Positions 7,802 through 14,123 of a stretch of DNA of 21,893 nucleotides are shown one piece after another. The stretch is from a virus. The notes beneath the pieces were generated by a model that did not search any database, was not told where the DNA came from, and saw only the letters and a program-made list of their open reading frames with translations. Every line of letters starts with the position of its first letter. Position 1 is the stretch's first letter. The translations under genes were made by a program, and so were the position numbers. The stretch is taken from IMG/VR virus record IMGVR_UViG_3300024433_000068, positions 1 through 21,893 of that record. One strand, given 5' to 3'.

Positions 7802-8581
7802 GTTACGGATTTTTAAATCCTGAAAAAAACTGATCTTTTTACCTTGTCGTCTGTAGTTGTAGATGTCTTCAAATATCCGCAGGAAACCATTAACATTATT
7901 TGGCTCGATAAGCAACTTGTCCACATTCTGCTTTAATTTCGACACGAATTCAGAATGATTATATTCTTTAAATTTAAACATTCTCAACATGGACAGTACG
8001 AAAAACCTCTTTTTATAACCATAATAGATATCCTTGAACATTATAATTTTTTCTGCTTTATCCTCTGCTTCTTCTGGATCTCTGAAAATGAATTCGCCTC
8101 TCCTGAAAGAATCTATGGAAACTCCTGATCTTCTCGCACCCGTGGCTTCCGATCCAAGTGGTATATAGCCAATAACAATAATCAATGTCGTAGTCAGTGG
8201 GAAATCATATTTCTTATAGAACTTTTTAAATCTGACATAGTGTTCCATTCCTAAATCATCATAGCAGTTCATAAATTCTGTCAGTGTCCAGTTTTTCCTA
8301 TTCGTGTTGGAAACATGAATTTCCTTAAGACCAAATCCTGATTTCTTGATGTACTGTACAGGGAGCTTCAATTCCTCAAGCGCCTTTTGTCGATGCTGAC
8401 CATCAATCATCTCGAATTTTTCATTGATTATGATTGGCATTCCTAAGTCTCCATGTTCTGAAATAGACTCTTTTAACAGCTTCACATGAGCTGGTTTGAG
8501 AGGTCTATTCCCATTTAAAACTTTGAATTTTGCGTAGTCTGAGGTTTGAAAAACCTTTACTCCGCTCAATTTTTCAGTCAT
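7793..8581 (-). CDS. ParB/Srx-fold protein with its own promoter
   Basis: This 262-residue protein has an N-terminal ParB-like domain: NGNRPLKPAHVKLLKESI (23-40), then GMPIIINEKFEMIDGQHRQK (47-66), where IDGQHR is the hallmark ParB box loop. The remaining 190 residues, starting with KNWTLTEFMNCYDDLG, are not recognised. In phages such domains occur in CTP-binding, nuclease or modification-associated proteins; with no parA nearby, a partition role is unlikely. The ATG follows AAGGAGGTAAAATCCT. Unlike its neighbours it stands alone: a promoter (8727-8754), a structured leader (8644-8717), a palindrome at its end, and no overlap with adjacent genes. That independence resembles a moron, an added cargo gene (inference). 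Confidence 0.85.
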   Translation of the reverse strand: MTEKLSGVKVFQTSDYAKFKVLNGNRPLKPAHVKLLKESISEHGDLGMPIIINEKFEMIDGQHRQKALEELKLPVQYIKKSGFGLKEIHVSNTNRKNWTLTEFMNCYDDLGMEHYVRFKKFYKKYDFPLTTTLIIVIGYIPLGSEATGARRSGVSIDSFRRGEFIFRDPEEAEDKAEKIIMFKDIYYGYKKRFFVLSMLRMFKFKEYNHSEFVSKLKQNVDKLLIEPNNVNGFLRIFEDIYNYRRQGKKISFFQDLKIRNGK

Positions 8582-8643
8582 AGGATTTTACCTCCTTATC
8601 TTGATTTTAACACTCTCCCTTAATTGCCCCTCTATGCCCAAAA

Positions 8644-8717
8644 GACTGTGACCAACAGAGATGTGGGGCTTACAAGAAGGGCTATAAATGAGATTGTTGG
8701 ATTCATTGGTCACAGTC
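8644..8717 (-). promoter_or_regulatory. 12-bp perfect inverted repeat forming a 5' leader stem-loop
   Basis: GACTGTGACCAA (8644-8655) and TTGGTCACAGTC (8706-8717) are perfectly complementary and enclose 50 nt. In the minus-strand transcript predicted from the promoter at 8727-8754, the stem would begin about three bases after the transcription start and be followed by UUUU. An alternative pairing exists inside the loop (CCAACA at 8652-8657 with TGTTGG at 8695-8700). It could be a regulatory leader, a stabilising 5' structure, a small RNA, or a DNA site. It is 74 nt long but is not a tRNA: there is no T-arm or anticodon arm. Confidence 0.6.
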
Positions 8718-8726
8718 ATGTAGATT

Positions 8727-8754
8727 AATATATAATATTATTTTAAAAAGTCAA
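8727..8754 (-). promoter_or_regulatory. Sigma70-type promoter for the ParB-like gene
   Basis: On the minus strand TTGACT (8754-8749) and TATATT (8732-8727) are separated by 16 bp in a very AT-rich stretch. The predicted start is near 8720, just before the 12-bp stem. It lies between two genes with no other transcription signal and points to the gene at 8581. Confidence 0.6.
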
Positions 8755-8766
8755 GCTAATTAATTT

Positions 8767-9261
8767 CTACTCTAGCCATTTAAACCCACACTTAGGGCAG
8801 ATTCTCTCTAGCTCTTTTTTCTCTCCAGAGACTTCATCTCCAGGCGCGAATCCCCCTAAAAGCTCTTTGAGAGAGACAGAGTCCCTTATGTCTATCTTGT
8901 AATCTTCAAGCTCTATCTCTTCCTGCAGAGCGAAGATCTCTTCTGCTATTTTCTCTTCGATCCAGATCCCAGAATTATCGTTATCAGAAAGGGCATACTT
9001 CCACTTATCAGCTTCAGTTTTTGGATGGACTATAGAGAGATCTATTTTTTTATGCTTGAGATCCTTTATCACAAAGTAGCGAGTCCTACCACCTAGGATA
9101 TAATATCTCCCATTCTCGCTATAGGCTACAGCTGGCTTGTAGATCCCCAGCTCTAAGACTTGCTTCTTAGTCCTTTCATAGTCTTTAGTTTTTGTTGCCC
9201 GGGTCTGCAGATTCTTATTCCAGACTTCTACAGAGGAAAGATTTGCGCTGATTATTTCCAT
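8767..9261 (-). CDS. Second ParB-like protein with C-terminal zinc-ribbon end
   Basis: This 164-residue protein carries a different ParB-like domain: NLQTRATKTKDYERTKKQVL (17-36), GIYKPAVAYSENGRYYILGG (39-58) with GGRTRYF, then YALSDNDNSGIWIEEKIAEE, the segment that in this family follows the core (compare the common ALADNR...WDEELL pattern). It ends CPKCGFKWLE, half a zinc ribbon. Such proteins often sit near phage terminase genes, as here; some are tied to DNA modification or cleavage, but the activity of this one is unknown. The ATG is preceded by AGAGGA, which falls inside a small hairpin (CCTCT/AGAGG, 9273-9284). Confidence 0.8.
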   Translation of the reverse strand: MEIISANLSSVEVWNKNLQTRATKTKDYERTKKQVLELGIYKPAVAYSENGRYYILGGRTRYFVIKDLKHKKIDLSIVHPKTEADKWKYALSDNDNSGIWIEEKIAEEIFALQEEIELEDYKIDIRDSVSLKELLGGFAPGDEVSGEKKELERICPKCGFKWLE

Positions 9262-9312
9262 AGAAAATGAATCCTCTTTAGAGGCGTTTTAAGCTGCGTT
9301 AGATAGCTGGCG

Positions 9313-9326
9313 AATAGGATCCTATT
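9313..9326. repeat. 14-bp perfect palindrome AATAGGATCCTATT
   Basis: This palindrome lies in the 84-bp gap between the membrane coiled-coil gene and the ParB-like gene; no gene is visible in the gap. It is a possible protein-binding site. Confidence 0.4.
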
Positions 9327-9345
9327 AGACTGTCCCCTCTGGGAG

Positions 9346-9681
9346 CTACTCTCTGATACTATTCTCATCTATTGCCTGGATAATCTTTCCCCCTAAGTCA
9401 TCTATTTTTTTTTCTATCTTATTATGGTCTTCCCGGTTGTTTTCATGGAGCGTGTTTAGTTGAGTTCCTATCATTTCTATAGCTGTTTTGTTAGAAGCAA
9501 TCTTCCCTTCATGCTGGAAGCAGAGAGTCTTCTTTCCTGTAGAATTGATATCTACAGGGAGAGGCGAATTAGGCTTAGATTGCTTTTGAAATTTCAGTAT
9601 GAATCCAAAGACTACGATTAAAATTAAGCAGACTGCAGAGAGCGCAGGCCCGATAACATCCCAAGGGATTGCTTTCAGCAT
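9346..9681 (-). CDS. Membrane-anchored coiled-coil protein of the lysis cassette
   Basis: The 111-residue product has one strong transmembrane segment (about 9-29, VIGPALSAVCLILIVVFGFI), then a soluble part ending in a charged helical stretch (about 60-105) likely to form a coiled coil. The ATG overlaps the stop of the two-helix holin candidate (TAATG). The layout, an anchor plus coiled coil next to holin and amidase, is reminiscent of XhlA-type or other holin-accessory proteins, although in XhlA the hydrophobic helix is C-terminal. Assigned by context, not homology. Confidence 0.7.
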   Translation of the reverse strand: MLKAIPWDVIGPALSAVCLILIVVFGFILKFQKQSKPNSPLPVDINSTGKKTLCFQHEGKIASNKTAIEMIGTQLNTLHENNREDHNKIEKKIDDLGGKIIQAIDENSIRE

Positions 9682-9875
9682 TATGGATTTACTCCATTAA
9701 ATTCCCTCTTCTTTTGGAAGAGTCTTTTGCCTGTGTAAGCTGTGAGTCCGGCAGTAAGCCAAATCGCATAATTAGGGAACTGAGGGTTCGGGTGATAGTA
9801 AGCCCAGGTCAATAATACAGCCCAAATGAGAAAGGCTGCTCCAGTGTGAAGATCAAATTTTAATTTCCCAGCCAT
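9681..9875 (-). CDS. Holin candidate, two membrane helices
   Basis: A 64-residue protein with two hydrophobic segments (about 12-26 and 38-51) and a basic C-terminus (KRLFQKKREF). The start at 9875 has AGGAGG six bases upstream; a longer frame from 9947 would overlap the amidase gene and has no comparable site. It sits immediately after the endolysin, the usual place for a holin, which would form membrane lesions to release or activate the endolysin. Small phage membrane proteins are hard to tell apart, so the role is inferred. Confidence 0.65.
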   Translation of the reverse strand: MAGKLKFDLHTGAAFLIWAVLLTWAYYHPNPQFPNYAIWLTAGLTAYTGKRLFQKKREFNGVNP

Positions 9876-9895
9876 AGAAAGCCTCCTTTTATAAT

Positions 9896-10339
9896 TTAAA
9901 AGACAAAAGATTTGAAATGCCTGAGCGAGAATTTCTCCCCTGGGCAACTCTTATTTGGATCATATTCGCGGTGCAGGTGGATATCTCCTATCGTGAGGTT
10001 GTAGAGTGAAAGCCAAAGAGAAACGACTTTAGCTCCAGCCTTCAGCTGATCATCTACTGGCGCTATATGATCGAAGTTTCCTATAAAGCAAAGCCCTAGA
10101 GAATCTTGATTATGCCCTCTACAATGCGCCCCCTGGATATCCCACATTCTCCCCATGAAGATTTCATAGTAATTATGATCTCCACTCTTTACTAGTTCAC
10201 AGCCTGCGTGATATCCAATATCAAGATAAGGACGTTTCTTAACTTTAGTATGATAATATCTGATAGCTCCCCAAGATACAGATCCACTGTCTTGAGTAAG
10301 GGAGTGATGAAGAAATATTCTTTTTGGTTTGAGTGCCAT
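9896..10339 (-). CDS. Endolysin: T7-lysozyme-like N-acetylmuramoyl-L-alanine amidase
   Basis: This 147-residue zinc amidase should cut the bond between N-acetylmuramic acid and L-alanine in peptidoglycan at the end of infection. By comparison with T7 lysozyme the metal and catalytic residues are recognisable: H11 in IFLHHS, Y43 in LDIGYHAGCEL, H123 in HLHREYDPNKSCPG, K130 and C132. The AHCRGHNQDSLGLCFIGNFD stretch (71-90) is the family's central strand. It lacks a signal peptide and a cell-wall binding domain, so it is a compact single-domain enzyme that needs a holin. The gene is followed by the holin candidate after 20 bp. Its start is preceded by a hairpin (10342-10362). Confidence 0.92.
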   Translation of the reverse strand: MALKPKRIFLHHSLTQDSGSVSWGAIRYYHTKVKKRPYLDIGYHAGCELVKSGDHNYYEIFMGRMWDIQGAHCRGHNQDSLGLCFIGNFDHIAPVDDQLKAGAKVVSLWLSLYNLTIGDIHLHREYDPNKSCPGEKFSLRHFKSFVF

Positions 10340-10341
10340 TG

Positions 10342-10362
10342 CCCTATTAAAGATAAATAGGG
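10342..10362 (-). promoter_or_regulatory. Hairpin overlapping the amidase ribosome binding site
   Basis: CCCTATT (10342-10348) and AATAGGG (10356-10362) form a perfect 7-bp stem with a 7-nt loop. On the mRNA the 3' arm AAUAGGG contains the only Shine-Dalgarno-like bases of the amidase gene and ends two bases before its ATG. The stem could limit translation of the lysin until conditions change. Confidence 0.45.
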
Positions 10363-10383
10363 AAGGCTGAAATAAAAGTCAAG

Positions 10384-10875
10384 CTAAATAAAAGTATTTT
10401 TTCTTTTATATGGCCTCGTGGTCTTTCTCTTCGCTTGGCAAATTGAGCAAATCTTCTTCTTATTCCAAGGAGCTACATGATGAACCTTACACACAGAGCA
10501 AAGCTCCCAGCTTTTATTCTTATTTTCCCGCTCTGTTTCTGCAGCCTCGAGCACTGCATCTCCTCTCTTCATTTTTCTCTGGAACTCTTCCTTTGTTTCT
10601 TTTTTATTTTCTCTCACAACTTCTACTTCTTTTGTTCCTAGATCTTTTTCTATTATTATTTCTTCCGCTTCTTCTTTGCCCTCTTTCTCCCTTGCTTCTT
10701 CTAACTTTTCTAAACCAGCCTCTAGGCTCTGCCTTATGTTATCCACCTTAAAGATTGCTTTTTCTGCTTCCTCGATCCTTATCCTCAAAGAAAGGATCTC
10801 TCCAGTTAAGCGAAGCTTCTTGTCTTCATAATGCTTGATTGCTTCCTTAATTAATTTGATAGCATCTTGATTCAT
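10384..10875 (-). CDS. Coiled-coil protein with C-terminal zinc ribbon
   Basis: The first 110 of 163 residues are almost entirely charged and helical (Glu/Lys-rich), typical of a coiled coil. Near the C-terminus there are two Cys pairs, CSVC (126-129) and CSIC (142-145), separated by a basic loop, followed by a basic tail KRKTTRPYKRKN that could bind nucleic acid. The ATG follows GGAGGAATAA. It lies between the amidase and a two-helix membrane protein. I do not recognise the family. A structural or DNA-contacting accessory role is possible, but nothing decides it. Confidence 0.75.
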   Translation of the reverse strand: MNQDAIKLIKEAIKHYEDKKLRLTGEILSLRIRIEEAEKAIFKVDNIRQSLEAGLEKLEEAREKEGKEEAEEIIIEKDLGTKEVEVVRENKKETKEEFQRKMKRGDAVLEAAETERENKNKSWELCSVCKVHHVAPWNKKKICSICQAKRKTTRPYKRKNTFI

Positions 10876-10888
10876 TTATTCCTCCGTC

Positions 10889-11617
10889 TTATTTCCCTAA
10901 GACAAATTTAAAAGTAGCAGTAACTACTACTCCTACGCCTACTCCTATTATGAAGCCTTTAAATAGGCCACTCCAAAAGCTCTTCTTGTTCTGCTTCTCG
11001 CTTAGATTAAATTTAACATCTTGCTTCTTTGCCATCACCTTATAATTCGAGATCTGATCTCCCATTTTCCATAAGGCTCCGAAGAGGTTCCAAGATACTC
11101 TTTCTTGCCGGATCAAAGCTTTCTCGCTTCTAGATAGAGCGAAGATTGCTTCATCATATTTCCCTTCTACTAGAGAAAATCGCTTTAGCTTAAGCAATCC
11201 TTCTCTAGCGCACTCCACAGAAAACAAGACCCCCTCTTCATTGAGTAGGATATCTTGACAGCCTAAGATCTCTCTAGTTTCTTCTACGAGCTGTGAAGGG
11301 GGGAGCGCCATAACTATTTCTTCTACTTCAGCTTCTTCTATCTCCAGCTCTTCGATCCTAGCCTTGCTTGCTTCTACTTCAGTTTTTAATTTCTCTACTT
11401 CTTTTCTTTCAGCTAAAGCATCGTTGATATAATCTACTACTTCACCTTCAAGCTTAGAATTCTTTCCTTTGAGGTCTGAGATCTCTTCATCAAGGTCTCT
11501 TATTTTTTTCTCGTAGCCAGCATCTCTACAATAATTCTCAAGGAGAATAAGAGTGATCAATATCACTCCAGCTAAGAAGATCCACTTCCATTTTATTAGT
11601 ATAGTTCGCTTAGCCAT
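10889..11617 (-). CDS. Large coiled-coil protein with N- and C-terminal membrane helices
   Basis: The 242-residue product has a transmembrane helix near the N-terminus (about 10-27, WKWIFLAGVILITLILL), a long coiled coil (about 35-105), a middle helical domain with two Cys residues (ILGCQDILL and SVECAREG), and a second glycine-rich hydrophobic segment near the C-terminus (about 218-236, FIIGVGVGVVVTATFKF). The start at 11617 has AGGGGATA before it and overlaps the upstream gene by 8 nt; a longer frame from 11638 has no such site. Its position just before the lysis genes suggests an envelope function, for example spanin-like or exclusion-related, but this is speculation. Confidence 0.75.
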   Translation of the reverse strand: MAKRTILIKWKWIFLAGVILITLILLENYCRDAGYEKKIRDLDEEISDLKGKNSKLEGEVVDYINDALAERKEVEKLKTEVEASKARIEELEIEEAEVEEIVMALPPSQLVEETREILGCQDILLNEEGVLFSVECAREGLLKLKRFSLVEGKYDEAIFALSRSEKALIRQERVSWNLFGALWKMGDQISNYKVMAKKQDVKFNLSEKQNKKSFWSGLFKGFIIGVGVGVVVTATFKFVLGK

Positions 11618-11969
11618 TATCCCCTGCTCTTGTCTCATCGTTTTCTTCTTTCAAGTGCAGTTTCATTTTTTCCCGGAGATCTCTCCAGGTGATCCTGTCT
11701 TGAGCTTTAGTAGCTGGAGTCTCAAGCCAATCTTTAAAGGCTGGGTTTTCTATAGCTGTGAGGATCATTCTCTTTTCATACTGGGTCAAGTGAACATATT
11801 TTCCTGTAGTTATCTTACTGATTATCTCAGCCTGTCCTTTAATTATATTAACCTTCTCTTCTACTTCTTTCTCTAAGAGATCTGCTTGCGTCTTAAATTT
11901 TAGAAGCTCTTTCCTTTTGAAGATCTTTTCTATGAGATCTCCAATGAATCTTTTAATTTTCTTTCTCAT
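11610..11969 (-). CDS. Unknown basic helical protein
   Basis: A 119-residue, highly charged protein with a basic N-terminus (MRKKIKRFIGDLIEKIFKRK) and predicted helix throughout. It contains TGKYVHLTQYEKRMILTAIE, which looks like a short globular module, and no catalytic motif. The ATG follows GGGAG and overlaps the end of the HNH gene by 17 nt; its own end overlaps the membrane coiled-coil gene by 8 nt. Tight coupling with that gene suggests they act together. Confidence 0.7.
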   Translation of the reverse strand: MRKKIKRFIGDLIEKIFKRKELLKFKTQADLLEKEVEEKVNIIKGQAEIISKITTGKYVHLTQYEKRMILTAIENPAFKDWLETPATKAQDRITWRDLREKMKLHLKEENDETRAGDNG

Positions 11970-12234
11970 GCTTCTTCTCCCATTCTTTGCGCCTCTTTTC
12001 AGCTTCTGCTTCGCGGTGGTGTTCTTCGCAAAGAATTAACCAATATTTTTTATTAAAAAACCCTACTTTATCTCCAGTATAAATCAAGTGATGGATCTCT
12101 AGTGTTTCCTTAATCCCACAGCAGTAACATTCATATTTTTCATTAAAGGCATCTCTCTCTAGTTTCTTCCTGAGTTGATGTTGCCACCTTGATTTATTTT
12201 CTTTAAAGTCTTCTTTAATCGTTACTCTATCCAT
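11953..12234 (-). CDS. Small HNH-type protein
   Basis: The 93-residue product has the layout of an HNH nuclease: CYCC (36-39) as first zinc pair, LEIHHL (45-50) with the catalytic His candidate, and LCEEHH (69-74) with the last metal ligands. Flanking helices are basic and charged. HNH proteins near terminase genes often help packaging cuts, but here it lies more than 4 kb from the terminase, so it may act in recombination, defence or modification. The ATG follows AAGGAGGTTTAATC. Start and end are tightly packed against neighbours. Confidence 0.8.
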   Translation of the reverse strand: MDRVTIKEDFKENKSRWQHQLRKKLERDAFNEKYECYCCGIKETLEIHHLIYTGDKVGFFNKKYWLILCEEHHREAEAEKRRKEWEKKHEKEN

Positions 12235-12236
12235 GA

Positions 12237-12338
12237 TTAAACCTCCTTTAAATTTTGCTTATTACGCACTTTAAGAGCCTTCCCTGGTCTAAGGTGTATA
12301 ATCCCATTAAACAGGCTCTCAAGGCGCTTAGAATCCAT
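12237..12338 (-). CDS. Putative 33-residue basic protein
   Basis: A short frame starting MDSKRLESLFNGIIHLRPGK fills the gap between two genes. AGGAG lies ten bases before its ATG, and the ribosome binding site of the downstream HNH gene forms its last codons (KEV), a packing style seen throughout this genome. The peptide is basic with no cysteines. A 7-bp inverted repeat (AGAGCCT 12274-12280, AGGCTCT 12313-12319) lies inside it, so the stretch could instead be a structured RNA. Confidence 0.5.
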   Translation of the reverse strand: MDSKRLESLFNGIIHLRPGKALKVRNKQNLKEV

Positions 12339-12351
12339 CTAGCAGCTTCTC

Positions 12352-12537
12352 CTATTTCAGCACTTTCCTAAGGTCAATCCTGATGGTTCCAGCTACATCA
12401 TTGAGCTTGTAAATCTTATAGACCCACTTATCGCTTTTCCATTCGCATTCACCATCTAACCGCTGAAAGCCATCTTGGGCTAAAAATTGTAAGGCAGCTG
12501 GAGCTATGTCTTTAGGATGATCAAAATTTTGTTCCAT
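12352..12537 (-). CDS. Small unknown protein
   Basis: A 61-residue protein beginning MEQNFDHPKDIAPAALQFLA and ending in beta-like sequence (DKWVYKIYKLNDVAGTIRID). The start at 12537 has GGAGG six bases upstream, one base after the stop of the MazG-like gene; a longer frame from 12594 would run inside that gene. It has no motif I recognise. Its coupling to the MazG-like gene suggests co-expression. Confidence 0.7.
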   Translation of the reverse strand: MEQNFDHPKDIAPAALQFLAQDGFQRLDGECEWKSDKWVYKIYKLNDVAGTIRIDLRKVLK

Positions 12538-12538
12538 G

Positions 12539-12823
12539 TTAAGCCTCCTTTTTTTTAAGAATTTTTTCATTAGTCCACTTCTCTGATTTTTCAAAATTAA
12601 GCAAGAATCTGATTCCCATAGCTATTGTATGGATAAGCTCCTTTTTTAAAAAATGAGATCCAGATCTTCCATAATAAAAATCTAATGCTGCTTGAAGAGC
12701 TTCTCCAGCTTCCTCTGCTACTATAGCTGCTCCATGAACAGGATCTAGATACCATTTAGGAAACTTAATTTTTGCCCGGAAGATTTCGTCTTCTACTTCT
12801 TTCAATATGTTTTCAAGCTTCAT
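12539..12823 (-). CDS. MazG-like nucleotide pyrophosphohydrolase
   Basis: A compact 94-residue all-helical protein with the metal-binding layout of the MazG-like family: VAEEAGEALQAALDFYYG (35-52) supplies the ExxE-type acidic pair (EE/E), and KKELIHTIAMGIRFLLNF (60-77) supplies the second helix (compare ELIQVAAMAVRW in relatives). Such enzymes hydrolyse nucleoside triphosphates to monophosphates plus pyrophosphate. In phages they are thought to clean the nucleotide pool or lower host (p)ppGpp. The ATG overlaps the stop of the upstream nuclease gene (ATGA). Confidence 0.8.
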   Translation of the reverse strand: MKLENILKEVEDEIFRAKIKFPKWYLDPVHGAAIVAEEAGEALQAALDFYYGRSGSHFLKKELIHTIAMGIRFLLNFEKSEKWTNEKILKKKEA

Positions 12824-13299
12824 TTTTTCTTCTCCTTCTCTCCAAAAAGGAAATAAAAAGCTCCTCTAGCTTCAATAAATTTACCAGCTGTGATCTTTCC
12901 CACATCTTCTACTATCAAAGCTCCTCTACTATCTATGCGAACTCTTTTTATAGACTTCCATTTCTCTCTTTTTATCCAGATCATTAAAAATTCAAAAGGT
13001 GTTAAGTTTTTAAAATAAATAGAAAATTCTTGGAGTCTTCTTGTGATATGCTCATCAAGTGAAGCTTGGATCCATAAAGTTATATTTCCTTTCCTGGCTA
13101 TGAGATCACAGCCGAAAACATCATTGTCTTGCGGAAGCCATATCAGCTTTTTTATTTTAGATCCTTTTCTTTCTGGCACTAAGATAGGCTTAGAAGTCAT
13201 AGGGAAATTTCTTACAATCCAGCCTCTTTCTTGAAGCCAGTTCCTGATCCAGATCTGGAAGTCATTCCCTTTTTCTCTTAATGATTTCTTCTTTTTCAT
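12820..13299 (-). CDS. PD-(D/E)XK-like nuclease, atypical active site
   Basis: The 159-residue protein resembles small restriction-endonuclease-fold phage proteins related to Holliday-junction resolvases. It has an N-terminal helix GNDFQIWIRNWLQERGWIV (11-29), the acidic strand DNDVFGCDLIA (58-68) and the strand ITLWIQAS (73-80). In the canonical motif the last strand reads E/Q-x-K; here it is Q-A-S, as in a branch I remember with IQvTs. It may therefore use a nearby Lys or Arg (TRRLQEF follows) or be inactive. ATGA overlaps at both ends tie it to its neighbours. Confidence 0.65.
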   Translation of the reverse strand: MKKKKSLREKGNDFQIWIRNWLQERGWIVRNFPMTSKPILVPERKGSKIKKLIWLPQDNDVFGCDLIARKGNITLWIQASLDEHITRRLQEFSIYFKNLTPFEFLMIWIKREKWKSIKRVRIDSRGALIVEDVGKITAGKFIEARGAFYFLFGEKEKKK

Positions 13300-13577
13300 G
13301 GCATCTCCTCATAGAGCTGGCGGATGAAGTGTTTACAATCTGACAAGAGCGGTATTTTACCTTCCCTCATTAAAAATAAGTCTATTAATCCCGTCGCCTT
13401 CTCCTCAACCCACCCATCTGTTACTTCTGGCTTTATTTCAATCGGGGTAGTTTCTTTACCCGCATCTGCACTTTTTATCAATGCCACGATTTGCCTTTTG
13501 TATTTCCTCCCTAAAATACTCAATTCATCATTAGGCATCCACATATCTAATACTTCTAAAAGCTTTTCTCTCTTCAT
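13296..13577 (-). CDS. Unknown small acidic protein
   Basis: A 93-residue protein, MKREKLLEVLDMWMPNDELS at the start, mostly helical, with no cysteine pair or membrane segment. The ATG follows AGGAG, and its stop overlaps the nuclease start (ATGA). I do not recognise it. Its place in the replication and nucleotide block is the only hint to its job. Confidence 0.7.
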   Translation of the reverse strand: MKREKLLEVLDMWMPNDELSILGRKYKRQIVALIKSADAGKETTPIEIKPEVTDGWVEEKATGLIDLFLMREGKIPLLSDCKHFIRQLYEEMP

Positions 13578-13601
13578 TTTATTCTCCTATTTGGTTTGGG
13601 T

Positions 13602-13781
13602 TTAAGTGCCATCATCTTCAGCCTCCTCAAGCGTGCTTGCCTCTTCTTCTATTAACCACTTTTCCCAGCAATCTTCACTACAAAAATGAGCCTCTCCATA
13701 ACACTTAAATTCTCTCTTATCTAATTCTTCGAGACAGTTATCACACACCTCAACCTTTCCTCCACACACATTACATGCCAT
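13602..13781 (-). CDS. 59-residue zinc-finger protein
   Basis: The frame starts at ATG 13781 behind AGGAGG (five-base spacing) and ends TAA at 13604-13602. Cysteines follow an orderly zinc pattern: CNVC (3-6), CDNC (13-16), C27, and FCSEDCW (C34, C38), the last resembling the treble-clef FCSxxCW ending found in many small phage zinc proteins. The C-terminal 20 residues are acidic (EEEASTLEEAEDDGT). Function unknown; protein or nucleic-acid binding is likely. Confidence 0.75.
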   Translation of the reverse strand: MACNVCGGKVEVCDNCLEELDKREFKCYGEAHFCSEDCWEKWLIEEEASTLEEAEDDGT

Positions 13782-13790
13782 CCTTACCTC

Positions 13791-13964
13791 CTAGTTGACA
13801 TTTCTATTTGCCCCCGATTTGGCATAATGTTCCTTGCCATCCCATAGCTTGTTTCCTTTTGCACAAACACAACCTTCTTTTCTCCACCATTGGCATTCAT
13901 CATCACAAGTACCACGTCCGTCTATGCCCTTGAAATAACAAGTGCATTCATAGCCTGTTTTCAT
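13791..13964 (-). CDS. 57-residue cysteine-rich protein
   Basis: The frame starts at ATG 13964, directly after the TGA of the preceding frame (TGAATG), with GGAGGAG upstream. Six cysteines cluster in the first 34 residues: C7, C9, C20, C24, C32, C34 (YECTCY, GTCDDECQWW, GCVCAKG). Its TAG stop is part of the TAGGAGG ribosome binding site of the next gene. The Cys spacing fits a metal-binding knuckle. I do not recognise it. Confidence 0.7.
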   Translation of the reverse strand: MKTGYECTCYFKGIDGRGTCDDECQWWRKEGCVCAKGNKLWDGKEHYAKSGANRNVN

Positions 13965-14123
13965 TCACTCCTCCTTCTCTGGCGTATCACCGATATACTC
14001 AAAATCAGTAGAGTTGCCTCCCCCTTCATCTATTCCAAAGTCAACATACTCATAAGGGTTAATGTCCCACTCCTGGCATAGCTCTTTCCAGGTTTGCCAG
14101 TTATTGATGTAGTTAGGCTTCAC
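13965..14123 (-). CDS. Putative 52-residue acidic protein, GTG start
   Basis: A frame beginning GTG (14123-14121), read as MKPNYINNWQTWKELCQEWD, has GAGGAAGGGAA just before the start and stops one base before the next gene's ATG. It is acidic and aromatic (DINPYEYVDFG, FEYIGDTPEKEE). Translation coupling with the cysteine-rich gene downstream supports it. The start codon is uncertain because the frame is open upstream to 14163. Confidence 0.55.
   Translation of the reverse strand: MKPNYINNWQTWKELCQEWDINPYEYVDFGIDEGGGNSTDFEYIGDTPEKEE

Noticed and set aside
8644-8717. A 74-nt element with complementary ends, the size of a tRNA
   Set aside because: The end stem is 12 bp rather than 7, and no T-arm, GTTC loop or anticodon stem can be drawn.
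10410-10751. Leu/Ser/Phe-rich plus-strand frame
   Set aside because: It is the reverse of a Glu/Lys coiled coil, a common false membrane protein.
13795-13838. TTGACA and CATAAT on the plus strand as a promoter
   Set aside because: The spacing is about 22 bp, and there is no plus-strand gene to serve.
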